Shown here: piece by piece, positions 35,793-44,187 of the stretch | Layout of the letters: every line of letters begins with the position of its first letter | Position numbering within the stretch: position 1 is the stretch's first letter | NCBI RefSeq assembly: GCF_000427785.1 | Contig: NZ_ATYR01000010.1 | Location: 124,001 to 188,000 of the forward strand | DNA from: Massilia alkalitolerans DSM 17462 | GTDB lineage: Bacteria; Pseudomonadota; Gammaproteobacteria; Burkholderiales; Burkholderiaceae_D | DNA length: 64,000 bases | Direction of reading: 5' to 3' | Notes under the pieces: generated by a model | What the model was told of the DNA's origin: nothing | Databases searched by the model: none | Seen by the model: only the letters and a program-made list of their open reading frames with translations | Program-made: the position numbers and the translations under genes

Positions 35793-36782
35793 TTAAGCAA
35801 CCTGCTGGATACCGGCGAGTACCCAGCCGCCCTGGCCCGACAGCGGCTTGGACATGTTCCACACTTCCACGAAGGGCTCGGCCGGCGCATTCGGGGCGGT
35901 ACGGATCATGCCGTTGAACTGCACGCTGGCCAGGTAGTCGGTAGCGGTGGTCTCGATGCCCAGCAGCTGGCCATCGATCGTCACCACGTCGGTGAAGTCG
36001 GTGGCGCCGTTGCGTTCCTGGATCTGCATCTTCAGCTCGGCGAATACTTCCGGCGAGGTGAACTCGCGCAGGTCGTTGGTGTCGCCACGGTCCCACGCAG
36101 CCTGCATGCGGATGAAGGACGCTTTCGCATGGCGCAGGAAGGCGTCCTGGTCGAAGTCGGCCGGCACGCCCCACTGCTGGTGCGCCGCTGGCGCTGCCGC
36201 ATCAGGCTTGCCCAGCGAGACGCCGCCGAACTGGCTCTGGCTCTGGAAACCCGCGGGCTGGCGCAGGCCGGAACCGATTTCCGGGGTCGCGACCGTACCG
36301 GCAGCCGGATTCGGTGAGGCGCCGGCCGGCACCGGGTTGGTGTAGCCGCCGCCGAAGGCCGGGTTGGCCGGGGTGTCCTTGCGTCGGAACATGCGCACGA
36401 TGAACAGCACGGCCAGCACCAGGAGGCCGATCATGAGGATCGCCGAGATCGCGCTCGCCAGGGCGCCGCCGATGCCGAAGTGCGACAGCAGCGCACCCAG
36501 GCCGAGGCCCAGCAGGGCGCCGCCGAGGATGCCCTTCCACATGCTCGGGCGCTTGGCCTGGGCAGCGGCCGCACCGGCGGCGCCGGCGGCAGCCGGCGCC
36601 GCGGCAGGTGCGCGCTGCGGCTGCATGCCCGGCGTGGGCGCCGGCGCCGGGGCCTGCATCTGCTTGACGGGCTGCGACTGGCGGCCGATCGAGCGCTTGC
36701 CGCCCATCGGGCGTGCAGTGGCTTCGGCGATCATCGAGACCGCGGTAAGCGCCAGAACCATGGTTGCCACGAATTTTTTCAT
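35793..36782 (-). CDS. Tim44-like domain protein
   Basis: The 329-residue protein has a signal peptide (MKKFVATMVLALTAVSMIAEATA), an Ala/Pro/Gln-rich stretch (about 35-75), membrane segments at about 88-130 and a C-terminal Tim44-like domain (about 205-329: 'AFLRHAKASFIRMQAAWDRGDTNDLREFTSPEVFAELK' region). Tim44-like proteins in bacteria lie beside ubiE/ubiJ but their role is unclear. GAGGAAG precedes the ATG at 36782. Confidence 0.88.
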   Translation of the reverse strand: MKKFVATMVLALTAVSMIAEATARPMGGKRSIGRQSQPVKQMQAPAPAPTPGMQPQRAPAAAPAAAGAAGAAAAQAKRPSMWKGILGGALLGLGLGALLSHFGIGGALASAISAILMIGLLVLAVLFIVRMFRRKDTPANPAFGGGYTNPVPAGASPNPAAGTVATPEIGSGLRQPAGFQSQSQFGGVSLGKPDAAAPAAHQQWGVPADFDQDAFLRHAKASFIRMQAAWDRGDTNDLREFTSPEVFAELKMQIQERNGATDFTDVVTIDGQLLGIETTATDYLASVQFNGMIRTAPNAPAEPFVEVWNMSKPLSGQGGWVLAGIQQVA

Positions 36783-36801
36783 CTTTGCTTCCTCTGTCAT
36801 C

Positions 36802-37536
36802 CTACAGTTTGATACCGGTGTGCAATGCAGCCACACCCGCTGTCAGGTTGTGGTACTGGACCCGCTCCAGTCCCGCGTCGAGCATCATGGACTTCAGGGT
36901 TTCCTGGTCCGGATGCATGCGGATCGATTCCGCCAGGTAGCGATAGCTCTCGGCATCGCCCGCGATCTTCTGGCCCAGCCACGGCAGCACCGAGAACGAA
37001 TACAGGTCGTAGGGCTTTTGCAGCGGCTCGATGACTTTCGAGAATTCCAGCACCAGCAGCTTGCCGCCCGGCTTGAGCACGCGACGCATTTCCGCCAGCG
37101 CCTGGTCCTTGTGCGTCATGTTGCGCAAGCCGAAGGCCACGCTGACCCGGTCGAAATAATTGTCCGGGAAGGGCAGCTTCTCTGCATCACACAGCAAAGT
37201 TGGGGTCACCAGGCCCTTATTCAATAGTCTATCCCGGCCCACGCGCAGCATCGATTCGTTGATGTCGGTGAGCCAGACCTCGCCGGTGCGGCCCGCCTGC
37301 TTGGCGAAGGCCTTGGCCAGGTCGCCGGTGCCGCCGGCGATGTCGAGCACCTTGAAGCCCGGACGCACGCCCGCCTGGGCGATCGTGAACACCTTCCAGG
37401 CGCGGTGCAGGCCGGCCGACATCAGGTCGTTCATGACGTCGTATTTCGATGCGACCGAATGGAAGACCTTGGCGACTTCCTGGACCTTCTGGTCCTCGGC
37501 GACGGTCTTGTAGCCGAAGTGGGTGGTATTGGTCAT
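36802..37536 (-). CDS. ubiE: UbiE, ubiquinone/menaquinone C-methyltransferase
   Basis: The 244-residue SAM methyltransferase has '[34 protein letters not shown]' at its start, motif I '[15 protein letters not shown]', '[15 protein letters not shown]' and '[10 protein letters not shown]...[10 protein letters not shown]'. It methylates the demethyl precursor of ubiquinone. ATG 37536 is the family start. It is the first gene of ubiE-Tim44-like-ubiJ-ubiB-TPMT. Confidence 0.96.
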   Translation of the reverse strand: MTNTTHFGYKTVAEDQKVQEVAKVFHSVASKYDVMNDLMSAGLHRAWKVFTIAQAGVRPGFKVLDIAGGTGDLAKAFAKQAGRTGEVWLTDINESMLRVGRDRLLNKGLVTPTLLCDAEKLPFPDNYFDRVSVAFGLRNMTHKDQALAEMRRVLKPGGKLLVLEFSKVIEPLQKPYDLYSFSVLPWLGQKIAGDAESYRYLAESIRMHPDQETLKSMMLDAGLERVQYHNLTAGVAALHTGIKL

Positions 37537-37563
37537 ATGTGCTTGCGGTGTAGGGTTGCCAAC

Positions 37564-37650
37564 ATTATACAAGCTGGCCGCGCCGGCGCCGTTTGGCGGG
37601 CCGAGCACGGTACGTTAGCTTTCCTGACAACATTACAGCTCTTGTATAAT
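37564..37650. promoter_or_regulatory. Divergent promoter pair in a 10-bp inverted repeat
   Basis: ATTATACAAG (37564-37573) and CTTGTATAAT (37641-37650) are perfect inverted copies 67 bases apart. Each supplies a perfect TATAAT -10, leftward for ubiE and rightward for the histidine kinase. CTGACA sits 15 bases before the rightward -10. Confidence 0.5.
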
Positions 37651-37686
37651 CGTCAAATTGCATAGATTGCGGCTTCAAGCCATCCC

Positions 37687-39903
37687 ATGCGTATCCGCAG
37701 CCGTCTCCTGATCCTGGTCCTGGCCATCCTGGTGCCCTCCTTCATCGCAGCCGCGCTGGCGGTCAGCTACGTCTATCGGGAAGAGCAGAAATCGCAGGTG
37801 CAGAGCGTGAGCGAGGCCACCCGCGCCTTTGCCCTGATGGTGGACAACGAACTGCAGGCGCGTACCGCGGTCCTGCGCACCCTGGCCGTCGCCCCCTCCC
37901 TGCACCGGGGCGACCTGCGCGAGTTCTACGAGCATGCACGCGGCATGGCGCCGGCATGGGACACCGTGATCGTGCTGGCCGACCTGGACGGGAAGCAGCT
38001 GATCAACACACGCAAGCCATTCGGCGCGGCGCTGCCGACGCGGCGCTCGTCCAACGTCGGCGAACTGATGCAGCGTGGCGGCCCCGCAGCGACCTATGTG
38101 TCCGATGTCTTCATGGCGCCGATCGGCAAGACCTACGACTACACCGTGCAGGTGCCGGTGATGGTGGACGGCGCCGTGCGCTACCACCTGCTGCTGGGCG
38201 TCAGCGTGGCAAGCCTGCAAAAGCTGGTGGAGCGCCAGCATTTCCGTACCGAATGGATTGCCACCATCGTCGACCGCAAGGGCGTGGTGCTGGCCCGTTC
38301 GCGCACGCCCCGGGAGTTCATCGGCAAGCCGGTGAGCGCCTACAGCCGCGAACTGCTGGCCCGGACGCACGAAGGCGTGTACGACAGCCGCACGCTCGAC
38401 CGGATCGCCGTGCGCGCCTTCTTCAGCACGGTGCCGATGTCGGACTGGAAGGTGTTGGTCAGCATCCCGGTGAGCGACATCCGGCGCGTGCCCCTGGAAG
38501 CCGCAGCCATGCTGGCCGGGCTGATGGCGGCCCTGCTCGCTGCCGGCGTGCTGGCGGCGCGCTGGCTGGCGCGGCGCGCGATCGGGCCGATCGAACATCT
38601 TGGCCTTGCCGCCGACGAACTTGGCCAGGGCAAGGAGCCGGCTTACCGCCCCCAGGGCATCGTCGAGATCGACAGCGTGGCGCGGCGCATGCTCGATGCC
38701 GGACGGCAGATCCGCCAGGCGCAGCAGGAACTCGAGCAGCGCGTGGCCGAAGCCGTCGCCGCCACCGAAAGGGCGCAGGGCGCCCTGCTCAAGTCGCAGA
38801 AGCTGGAGGCGCTGGGCCGCCTGACCGGCGGCATCGCCCATGAGTTCAACAACCTGCTGCAGACCCTGAGCACGGCGCTGCAGCTGGCCGAATTCAGGAA
38901 CAAGGACGACAAGGTGGGCGGCCTCCTGCAGACCTGCAAGAAGACCGTGCAGCGCGCCGCCGCCCTCACCGGCCAGCTCGGCTCCTTCGGCCGGATCCAG
39001 GAAGCGCGCCAGGAAACAGTGGATGCCTGCCAGCAGCTGCGCAGCGCGCGCCAGCTGATGAGCGGCGCCCTGCGCGCCGACATCGCGCTGCAGATCGACT
39101 GCGACGAGCCGGCCTGGCCGATCAAGGTCGAGCCCCTGCAGTTCGACCTGGCGCTGCTGAACCTGGCCGTCAATGCGCGCGACGCCATGCCGCACGGCGG
39201 CGTGCTGCGCATCGAGGCGCGCAATGTCGCCCTCGCCCATCCGCCCCCGGGTTCCGCCCTCGATGCGCTGGCGCCCGGCGACTACGTGCGCGTGACCGTC
39301 AGCGACACCGGCAGCGGCATGACGTCCGAGGTGCTGGCGCGTGCGCTCGATCCCTTCTTTACCACCAAGGGCCAGGGCCAGGGCACCGGCCTGGGGCTGG
39401 CGCAGGCCTATGCCTTCGCCCTGCAGTCGCAAGGCCTGCTGCTGCTCGACAGCGAACCCGGCAAGGGCACGCGGGTGGACATCTGGCTGCCGCGCGCGCA
39501 ACAGCCGGCGCAAGCGCCGACGCCTGCGCCAGCGGAAGCCCCGCTGCCGCGCGGCCGCGGCACCGTGCTGTTCGTCGAAGACGACCCGCTGGTGCGCGAA
39601 GCGGTCTCGCAGGCGCTGCGGGACGCCGGCTTCGAGGTGCTGGTCGCGCATGACGGCGAGCAGGCCGTGGCCCTGCTCGAGGGCGGCGCCCGTCCCGCCG
39701 TGGTGTTCTCCGACATCGTCATGCCGGGCAGCGTGAGTGGCATCGACCTGGCCGGCATCGTGCGCCAGCGCGACCCCGGCTTGCCGGTGGTGCTGGCCAC
39801 CGGCTATACCGAACGCCAACCGGCGATTCCCGGCGTGCGGGTGCTCGCCAAACCCTATCCGATCGAGCGCCTGGTCAGCCTGCTGGCAAGCGCAACCGCA
39901 TAG
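37687..39903 (+). CDS. Hybrid sensor histidine kinase/response regulator
   Basis: The 738-residue inner-membrane protein has helices at about 5-28 and 275-298 flanking a periplasmic Cache-like sensor, a HAMP-like linker, and a dimerisation/phosphoacceptor helix 'LEALGRLTGGIAHEFNNLLQTL' (His near 385). The ATP-binding domain follows with 'LNLAVNARDAMPHGG', 'VSDTGSGM' and 'GTGLGL'. A receiver domain is at the C-terminus (about 620-738) with the acceptor Asp in 'VVFSDIVMPG'. The cytosolic part resembles kinases with an output receiver. The signal is unknown. The activator gene 238 bases downstream may or may not be a partner. Confidence 0.9.
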   Translation: MRIRSRLLILVLAILVPSFIAAALAVSYVYREEQKSQVQSVSEATRAFALMVDNELQARTAVLRTLAVAPSLHRGDLREFYEHARGMAPAWDTVIVLADLDGKQLINTRKPFGAALPTRRSSNVGELMQRGGPAATYVSDVFMAPIGKTYDYTVQVPVMVDGAVRYHLLLGVSVASLQKLVERQHFRTEWIATIVDRKGVVLARSRTPREFIGKPVSAYSRELLARTHEGVYDSRTLDRIAVRAFFSTVPMSDWKVLVSIPVSDIRRVPLEAAAMLAGLMAALLAAGVLAARWLARRAIGPIEHLGLAADELGQGKEPAYRPQGIVEIDSVARRMLDAGRQIRQAQQELEQRVAEAVAATERAQGALLKSQKLEALGRLTGGIAHEFNNLLQTLSTALQLAEFRNKDDKVGGLLQTCKKTVQRAAALTGQLGSFGRIQEARQETVDACQQLRSARQLMSGALRADIALQIDCDEPAWPIKVEPLQFDLALLNLAVNARDAMPHGGVLRIEARNVALAHPPPGSALDALAPGDYVRVTVSDTGSGMTSEVLARALDPFFTTKGQGQGTGLGLAQAYAFALQSQGLLLLDSEPGKGTRVDIWLPRAQQPAQAPTPAPAEAPLPRGRGTVLFVEDDPLVREAVSQALRDAGFEVLVAHDGEQAVALLEGGARPAVVFSDIVMPGSVSGIDLAGIVRQRDPGLPVVLATGYTERQPAIPGVRVLAKPYPIERLVSLLASATA

Positions 39904-40141
39904 AGAAGAAACGGAGGTATTACTGTAAAGCATTGATTCCCGTAGGAATTTTCGCGATGCAGATTACCAACTCGGCAATATTTGTGCGCCGAAAAGTGGC
40001 TATTTCTGGTTAAATGACAGTCAAGGCTTTTGTCGGACGAATCCGGCATTTACCACCCGGCGTTTTCCTTACAGGACTTCCCGGATTCCGCCGACAACGT
40101 CGCCTGCATTACCAGTAATAACGAATAAGAACGAGGTTAAT

Positions 40142-41476
40142 GTGTCGGTCAAACGACTCTTATGCATCACGAATGAGGGGAATGCCGGCGTACGCGCCGC
40201 CTGCGGTGACTTGCGGGGCTGGGACGTGTGCACGGTCGACAGTATCGCGGCCGCGCGCAAGGTGCTGGCACAGCAGCACTATGCGCTCGGGCTGTTGCTC
40301 GACGGCGACGGCAGCCTCGAGCACGACGACACCGAACGCTTCCTGCAGCAGCACCATCACATGCGCTGGATCGGCGTGTTCGGCCCTGACCTGCTGCACC
40401 GTCCACAGCTGCGCCAGGCCATCGCCACCCACCTGTGCGATTTTCATACCCGTCCGGTCGACACCGTGCGCCTGCACCATTCGCTCGGCCACGCGCACGG
40501 CATGGCCATGCTGGCCAGGTCCACGCCGCCGCACCAGCGCGCGTCAAGCGCGCGCCACATCGACGGCAACTCGGTGGCGATCCGGCGCCTGCGCGCCCAC
40601 ATCGACAAGATCGCCGCAGTCGATGCGCCGGTGCTGATCTCGGGAGAAAGCGGCAGCGGCAAGGAACTGGCGGCGCAGGAGATCCACGCGCAGTCGCCGC
40701 GCGCCGGCGGGCCTTTCATCGCCATCAATTGCGCCGCGATTCCGCCCTCGCTGATCCACTCCGAGCTGTTCGGCTACGAGCGCGGCGCCTTCACCGGCGC
40801 GGCAAAGGACAAGCCGGGCCTGATCGAAGCAGCTTCCGGCGGCAGCATCTTCCTGGACGAGATCGGCGACCTGCCGCTCGACCTGCAGGCCAGCCTGCTG
40901 CGCTTCCTGCAGGAACGCACCATCTACCGGGTCGGAGGCACCCGCACGGTGGCGGTCGACGCGCGCGTGATCACCGCCACCCACGTCGACCTGCCCAAGG
41001 CGGTGGCCGCGGGACGCTTCCGCGAAGACCTGTATTACCGCCTCAGCGTGTTCCCGATCCGGGTGCCGCCGCTGCGCGAGCGCAAGGAAGACCTGCCCCT
41101 GCTCACCGAGATCATTTTTAACAAATTTGCCGATGAGAAGAGCCCGCAGCTCAAGGGCATCAGCAAACAGGCCCTGCGCGCCATGGCCCAGCACGACTGG
41201 CCGGGCAATATCCGCGAGCTGATCAACCGCATGCGGCGCGCCATGGTGCTCGCCGAGCACCGTCTCATCATGCCGGAAGACCTCGAGCTGGCGCCCCAGG
41301 ACGACGCCATCATCCTGCGTGACGACCTCGACCACTCGCGCGGCAGCGCGGAACGCACCGCCATCTGGAACAGCCTGGCCAAGTGCGGCAACAACATCAG
41401 CCAGGCCGCGCGCGAGCTCGGTGTCTCGCGCATGACGCTGTACCGCCTGATGGCCAAGCACTCGATCGCTCCCTGA
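40142..41476 (+). CDS. Sigma-54-dependent Fis-family activator with degenerate receiver
   Basis: The 444-residue protein starts at GTG 40142. Residues 1-125 look like a receiver domain with an Asp at 54 ('LLLDGDG') but with the usual Lys-Pro changed to Arg-Pro and a poor acidic pocket, so phosphorylation is doubtful. The AAA+ domain (about 140-370) has Walker A 'GESGSGKE', the sigma-54 contact loop 'GAFTGA' and Walker B 'GGSIFLDEIGDL'. A Fis-type HTH ends the protein ('NNISQAARELGVSRMTLYRLM'). It directly precedes a sigma-54 promoter and a Fap-like locus, which it likely activates. Confidence 0.93.
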   Translation: MSVKRLLCITNEGNAGVRAACGDLRGWDVCTVDSIAAARKVLAQQHYALGLLLDGDGSLEHDDTERFLQQHHHMRWIGVFGPDLLHRPQLRQAIATHLCDFHTRPVDTVRLHHSLGHAHGMAMLARSTPPHQRASSARHIDGNSVAIRRLRAHIDKIAAVDAPVLISGESGSGKELAAQEIHAQSPRAGGPFIAINCAAIPPSLIHSELFGYERGAFTGAAKDKPGLIEAASGGSIFLDEIGDLPLDLQASLLRFLQERTIYRVGGTRTVAVDARVITATHVDLPKAVAAGRFREDLYYRLSVFPIRVPPLRERKEDLPLLTEIIFNKFADEKSPQLKGISKQALRAMAQHDWPGNIRELINRMRRAMVLAEHRLIMPEDLELAPQDDAIILRDDLDHSRGSAERTAIWNSLAKCGNNISQAARELGVSRMTLYRLMAKHSIAP

Positions 41477-41568
41477 TCACGCCCGTCCGGGCACTTTTCC
41501 CCTTCTTTTTTTCCTACATTCTCGAAGCAAGCGCAGCCTATGTGCCTGCTTCTGCACGCCTGTGTGCG

Positions 41569-41619
41569 CTGTTACAGGGTGATACAGTCTGGTGACAATC
41601 TTGTTACAACTGTCACAGT
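41569..41619. promoter_or_regulatory. Paired dyads, candidate activator binding sites
   Basis: CTGT-T-ACAG (41569-41577) and ACTGT-C-ACAGT (41609-41619) are two related perfect dyads with centres 41 bases apart, about four helix turns. They lie roughly 110-190 bases before the predicted transcription start, the usual distance for an upstream activating sequence of a sigma-54 activator. Confidence 0.45.
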
Positions 41620-41702
41620 TTTGAGACAGCTTTTTTCAGAGTTATTGAACTGCCTCATCAACTTAGTCCTACAAGTTTGCTCAGCATAAAAATCACCAAA
41701 CT

Positions 41703-41715
41703 AATCAAAGACTTG
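41703..41715 (+). promoter_or_regulatory. IHF consensus site
   Basis: AATCAA-AGAC-TTG matches the IHF consensus WATCAANNNNTTR at every defined position. It lies between the paired dyads and the sigma-54 promoter, where IHF bending commonly brings the activator to the polymerase. Confidence 0.5.
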
Positions 41716-41730
41716 CAAGATCTTAAAGAG

Positions 41731-41747
41731 CTGGCACGCAAACTGCT
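41731..41747 (+). promoter_or_regulatory. Sigma-54 (-24/-12) promoter
   Basis: CTGGCACG-N4-CTGCT gives the invariant GG and GC with exactly 10 bases between them and matches the consensus YTGGCACGN4TTGCW except for one base in the -12 element. The predicted start is near 41757, about 64 bases before the repeat-protein ATG. Confidence 0.75.
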
Positions 41748-41821
41748 ATGAGGAAGATGGACCGGTGACATGGAACGCCGGGCATTTCAACTTTTCAGTG
41801 ACACACATAGGGGAGTAACAG

Positions 41822-44122
41822 ATGAAGCGCACTATTCTGGCGATCGCGATCGCTTCGGCATTTGGTCTGGCCCACGCACAAGACGGCAACACCACCGTTG
41901 ACCGCGTCCGTGGTGACAACACGCAAACCACCAGCATCGACCGTTCGAACAACAGCACGAACACGACCGACAACACCAACAACAGCACCCGTACCAACAC
42001 CACGACCAATACCGACAACAGCGATCGCTCGAATAACAGCGACAACTCGGACAACAGCACCCGCACGACCACGAACACGACCAACACCGACCGTTCGGAC
42101 AACAGCGACCGTTCGAACAACAGCGACAACTCGGACAACAGCAGCCGCACCAACACGACCACGACCAACACCGACGCGTCGGACAATAGCGACCGTTCGA
42201 ACAACAGCACCAACACGAACACCACCAACACCAACAACTCGCGCGACGCTTCGGGCCAGAACCGCAGCTCGGGCGACGCTTCCGCTTCGGCTGCCGGCGC
42301 AGCTGCCGCCAACAACGGCGGCAACGCGACCTCGAGCATGAGCAACTCGTACAACACCTCGAGCGCCAACTCGATCAGCAACCTGACCGGCGAAGTCAGC
42401 GGCAACCGTATCAACAACATCGGCAACGCCGCCAACAGCAGCGGCAACGCCAACGGCGCAGCCGGCATGGGCGCAGCAGGTGGCGTGGCCACCGGCGGCG
42501 AGGCAAACGGTGCTGCCGGTGCAGCCGGCGGTGCAGCCGGTAGCGCCAACGGCGCTTCGGCCGGCGCAGGCGGCCAGGGCATCAGCGGCGCAGCCTCGAG
42601 CGGCGCAGCCTCGGTCGGCAACGCAGCCGGCGGCGCAGGCGGCGCAGGCGGCAACACCGGCAACGCATCGAGCGGCATGGGCGGCTCGGGCGCAGCGGGC
42701 GGCATGGGCGGCGCAGGTGCAGCCGGCGGCATGGGCGGTGCAGGCGCAGGCGGCAACGCCGGCGGTGCAGGCGCAGCTGGCGGCGCAGGCGGCTTCGGCG
42801 GCGGCTCGACCGCAACCGGCGGCTTCGGCGGCGGCTCGGGCGCCACCGGCGGCCTGGGCGGCGCTTCGTCCGCAAACGGCGGCATGGGCGGCGCAGGCGC
42901 CTCGGGCGGTGCAGGCACCGGCGGCCTGGGCGGCGACGCCACCGGCGGCGCAGGCGGCGCAACCGGCGCCCTCGACGGCGGCAACGGCGGCAACAACGGC
43001 GGCGCAACCGCAGGCAACGGCGGCTTCGGCGGCGGCTCGGGCGCCACTGGCGGCGCAGGCGCAGCCGGCGGCGCAGGCGGCATGGGCGGCGCAGGCGGCT
43101 CCTCGTCGGGTTCGACCCAGAACGCATCGAGCGGCGCCGGCACCGGCGGCGCTGGCCAAGGCGACAACGGCGCCTCGAGCGGCGCGGTGATGCCTGGCAC
43201 CGAAGGCGGCGCAGGCGGCACCAGCGGCGCTGCCAACGGCACCGCTGGTTCGGTGACCTCGGGCGCCGGCACCAACGGCGACACCATGAACACCGGCGGC
43301 GACTCGACCGGCGGCGCAGCCGGCGCAGGCGCAGCAGGCGGCATGGGCGGCTCGGGCGCTTCGGGCACCTCGACCGGCGGCGCAGGCGCGGCCGGCGGCG
43401 CAGCAACCGGCGGCACCGGCGGTGCCGGCGCAGCCCTGAGCGGCACCGGCGGTGCTGCTGGTTCGGGCACCGGCGGCGCCGGCGCTTCGGGCACCGGCGG
43501 TGAAGGCGGCGCAGGCGGTGCAGGCGCAGCAGGCACCTCGACCGGCGGCGCGGGCGCAGCAGGCACCTCGACCGGCGGCGCAGGCGCTTCCGGCACCTCG
43601 ACCGGCGGCGCAGGCGCCGCAGGCGGTGAAGGCGGCATGGGCGGCGCAGGCGGCTCAGGCGGCGACGGCGGCGCCGGCGCGGCAGGCGGCTCGGGCGCAG
43701 CAGGCGGCGCAGGCGGTTCGGGCGCAGCCAGCGGCGCAGCCTCGAACTCCAGCGGCAGCGGCGCAGCAGCCGGCGACGCCACCAACGGCGATTCGACCAG
43801 CGGCAGCGGCACCTCGGGCGCCAGCACCGGCGGTAACGGCGGCGAAGGCGGCATGGGCGGCACCTCGACCGGCGGCGAAGGCGGCGCGGGCGGCACCACC
43901 ACCGGCGGCGCAGCCATGGCCGGCAACGGCGGCAACGGTACCGGCGGCAACGGCGGCACCCAGTCGGTGACCACCGGCGCCTTCGACATGTCGAACACCA
44001 TGTCGAACATCGCCCAGTCGGCAGCCGGCGTCTCGGTGATCAGCCAGAACAACGGCTTCTCCTCGCTGATCCAGCAGAGCGTCAACGTTCAGTCGAACAT
44101 GAACGTGGGCAGCGGCCAGTAA
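41822..44122 (+). CDS. Secreted Asn/Ser/Thr- and Gly/Ala-rich repeat protein, putative amyloid fibre subunit
   Basis: The 766-residue protein has a signal peptide (cut after about residue 19-20, LAHA|QD). Residues 21-145 are almost only N, S, T, D and R, in repeats around 'DRSNNSDNSDNS'. Residues about 209-710 are Gly/Ala-rich (GGAG, GGMGG, GTSTGG units). The last 30 residues hold a hydrophobic Gln/Asn motif 'VSVISQNNGFSSLIQQSVNV'. There is no cysteine. Composition, the downstream C39 peptidase and FapF-like barrel suggest the major fibre subunit of a Fap-type functional amyloid, though it lacks the CxC of Pseudomonas FapB/FapC. Ala in the repeats is mostly GCA, unlike neighbouring genes. Confidence 0.75.
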   Translation: MKRTILAIAIASAFGLAHAQDGNTTVDRVRGDNTQTTSIDRSNNSTNTTDNTNNSTRTNTTTNTDNSDRSNNSDNSDNSTRTTTNTTNTDRSDNSDRSNNSDNSDNSSRTNTTTTNTDASDNSDRSNNSTNTNTTNTNNSRDASGQNRSSGDASASAAGAAAANNGGNATSSMSNSYNTSSANSISNLTGEVSGNRINNIGNAANSSGNANGAAGMGAAGGVATGGEANGAAGAAGGAAGSANGASAGAGGQGISGAASSGAASVGNAAGGAGGAGGNTGNASSGMGGSGAAGGMGGAGAAGGMGGAGAGGNAGGAGAAGGAGGFGGGSTATGGFGGGSGATGGLGGASSANGGMGGAGASGGAGTGGLGGDATGGAGGATGALDGGNGGNNGGATAGNGGFGGGSGATGGAGAAGGAGGMGGAGGSSSGSTQNASSGAGTGGAGQGDNGASSGAVMPGTEGGAGGTSGAANGTAGSVTSGAGTNGDTMNTGGDSTGGAAGAGAAGGMGGSGASGTSTGGAGAAGGAATGGTGGAGAALSGTGGAAGSGTGGAGASGTGGEGGAGGAGAAGTSTGGAGAAGTSTGGAGASGTSTGGAGAAGGEGGMGGAGGSGGDGGAGAAGGSGAAGGAGGSGAASGAASNSSGSGAAAGDATNGDSTSGSGTSGASTGGNGGEGGMGGTSTGGEGGAGGTTTGGAAMAGNGGNGTGGNGGTQSVTTGAFDMSNTMSNIAQSAAGVSVISQNNGFSSLIQQSVNVQSNMNVGSGQ
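42440..43960 (+). repeat. Imperfect Gly/Ala codon tandem repeats inside the fibre gene
   Basis: About 1.5 kb of the repeat-protein gene consists of variants of GGCGGCGCAGGC-type units, with short runs repeated several times (for example around 43537-43620, three copies of a unit encoding AGTSTGGAGA). Such DNA can change length by recombination or slippage in steps of three. Confidence 0.8.
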
Positions 44123-44134
44123 GACCAGCAGTAA

Positions 44135-44167
44135 CCGCCGCGCGGCATCCGCCGCGCGGCGGTTTTT
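44135..44167 (+). terminator. Strong intrinsic terminator between fibre gene and accessory genes
   Basis: An 11-bp GC stem (44135-44145 with 44152-44162, 6-base loop) is followed by five T. It lies 13 bases after the fibre stop and only about 20 bases before the next gene, which has no separate promoter that I can see. Partial read-through would give much more fibre mRNA than accessory mRNA. Confidence 0.85.
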
Positions 44168-44187
44168 CCGACTCAAGGAGATTGCTT

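Larger units (their letters stand above)
41477..41821. promoter_or_regulatory. 345-base regulatory spacer before the Fap-like locus
   Basis: This AT-richer spacer contains no gene. From left to right it has a weak GCCC/GGGC hairpin with a T-rich tail just after the activator stop, two dyads (41569-41577, 41609-41619), an IHF consensus (41703-41715), the sigma-54 promoter (41731-41747), then a roughly 64-base leader with a GGGGAG ribosome site before ATG 41822. Confidence 0.65.

Noticed and set aside
37687-41476. Hybrid kinase and sigma-54 activator as a cognate two-component pair
   Set aside because: They are adjacent but separated by 238 bases, the kinase has its own receiver, and the activator receiver looks degenerate.
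42440-43960. CRISPR-like or minisatellite array
   Set aside because: Repeats are in frame, have no constant spacer length and encode a continuous secreted protein.
41746-44085. 779-codon open frame antisense to the fibre gene, proline-rich
   Set aside because: It mirrors the Gly/Ala codon bias of the sense gene, has no ribosome site, and the sense frame has a signal peptide, promoter and terminator.
41822-44122. PE_PGRS-type or collagen-like protein
   Set aside because: Gly/Ala richness is similar, but there is no PE domain, no regular G-x-y triplet, and the neighbours point to a Fap-like system.
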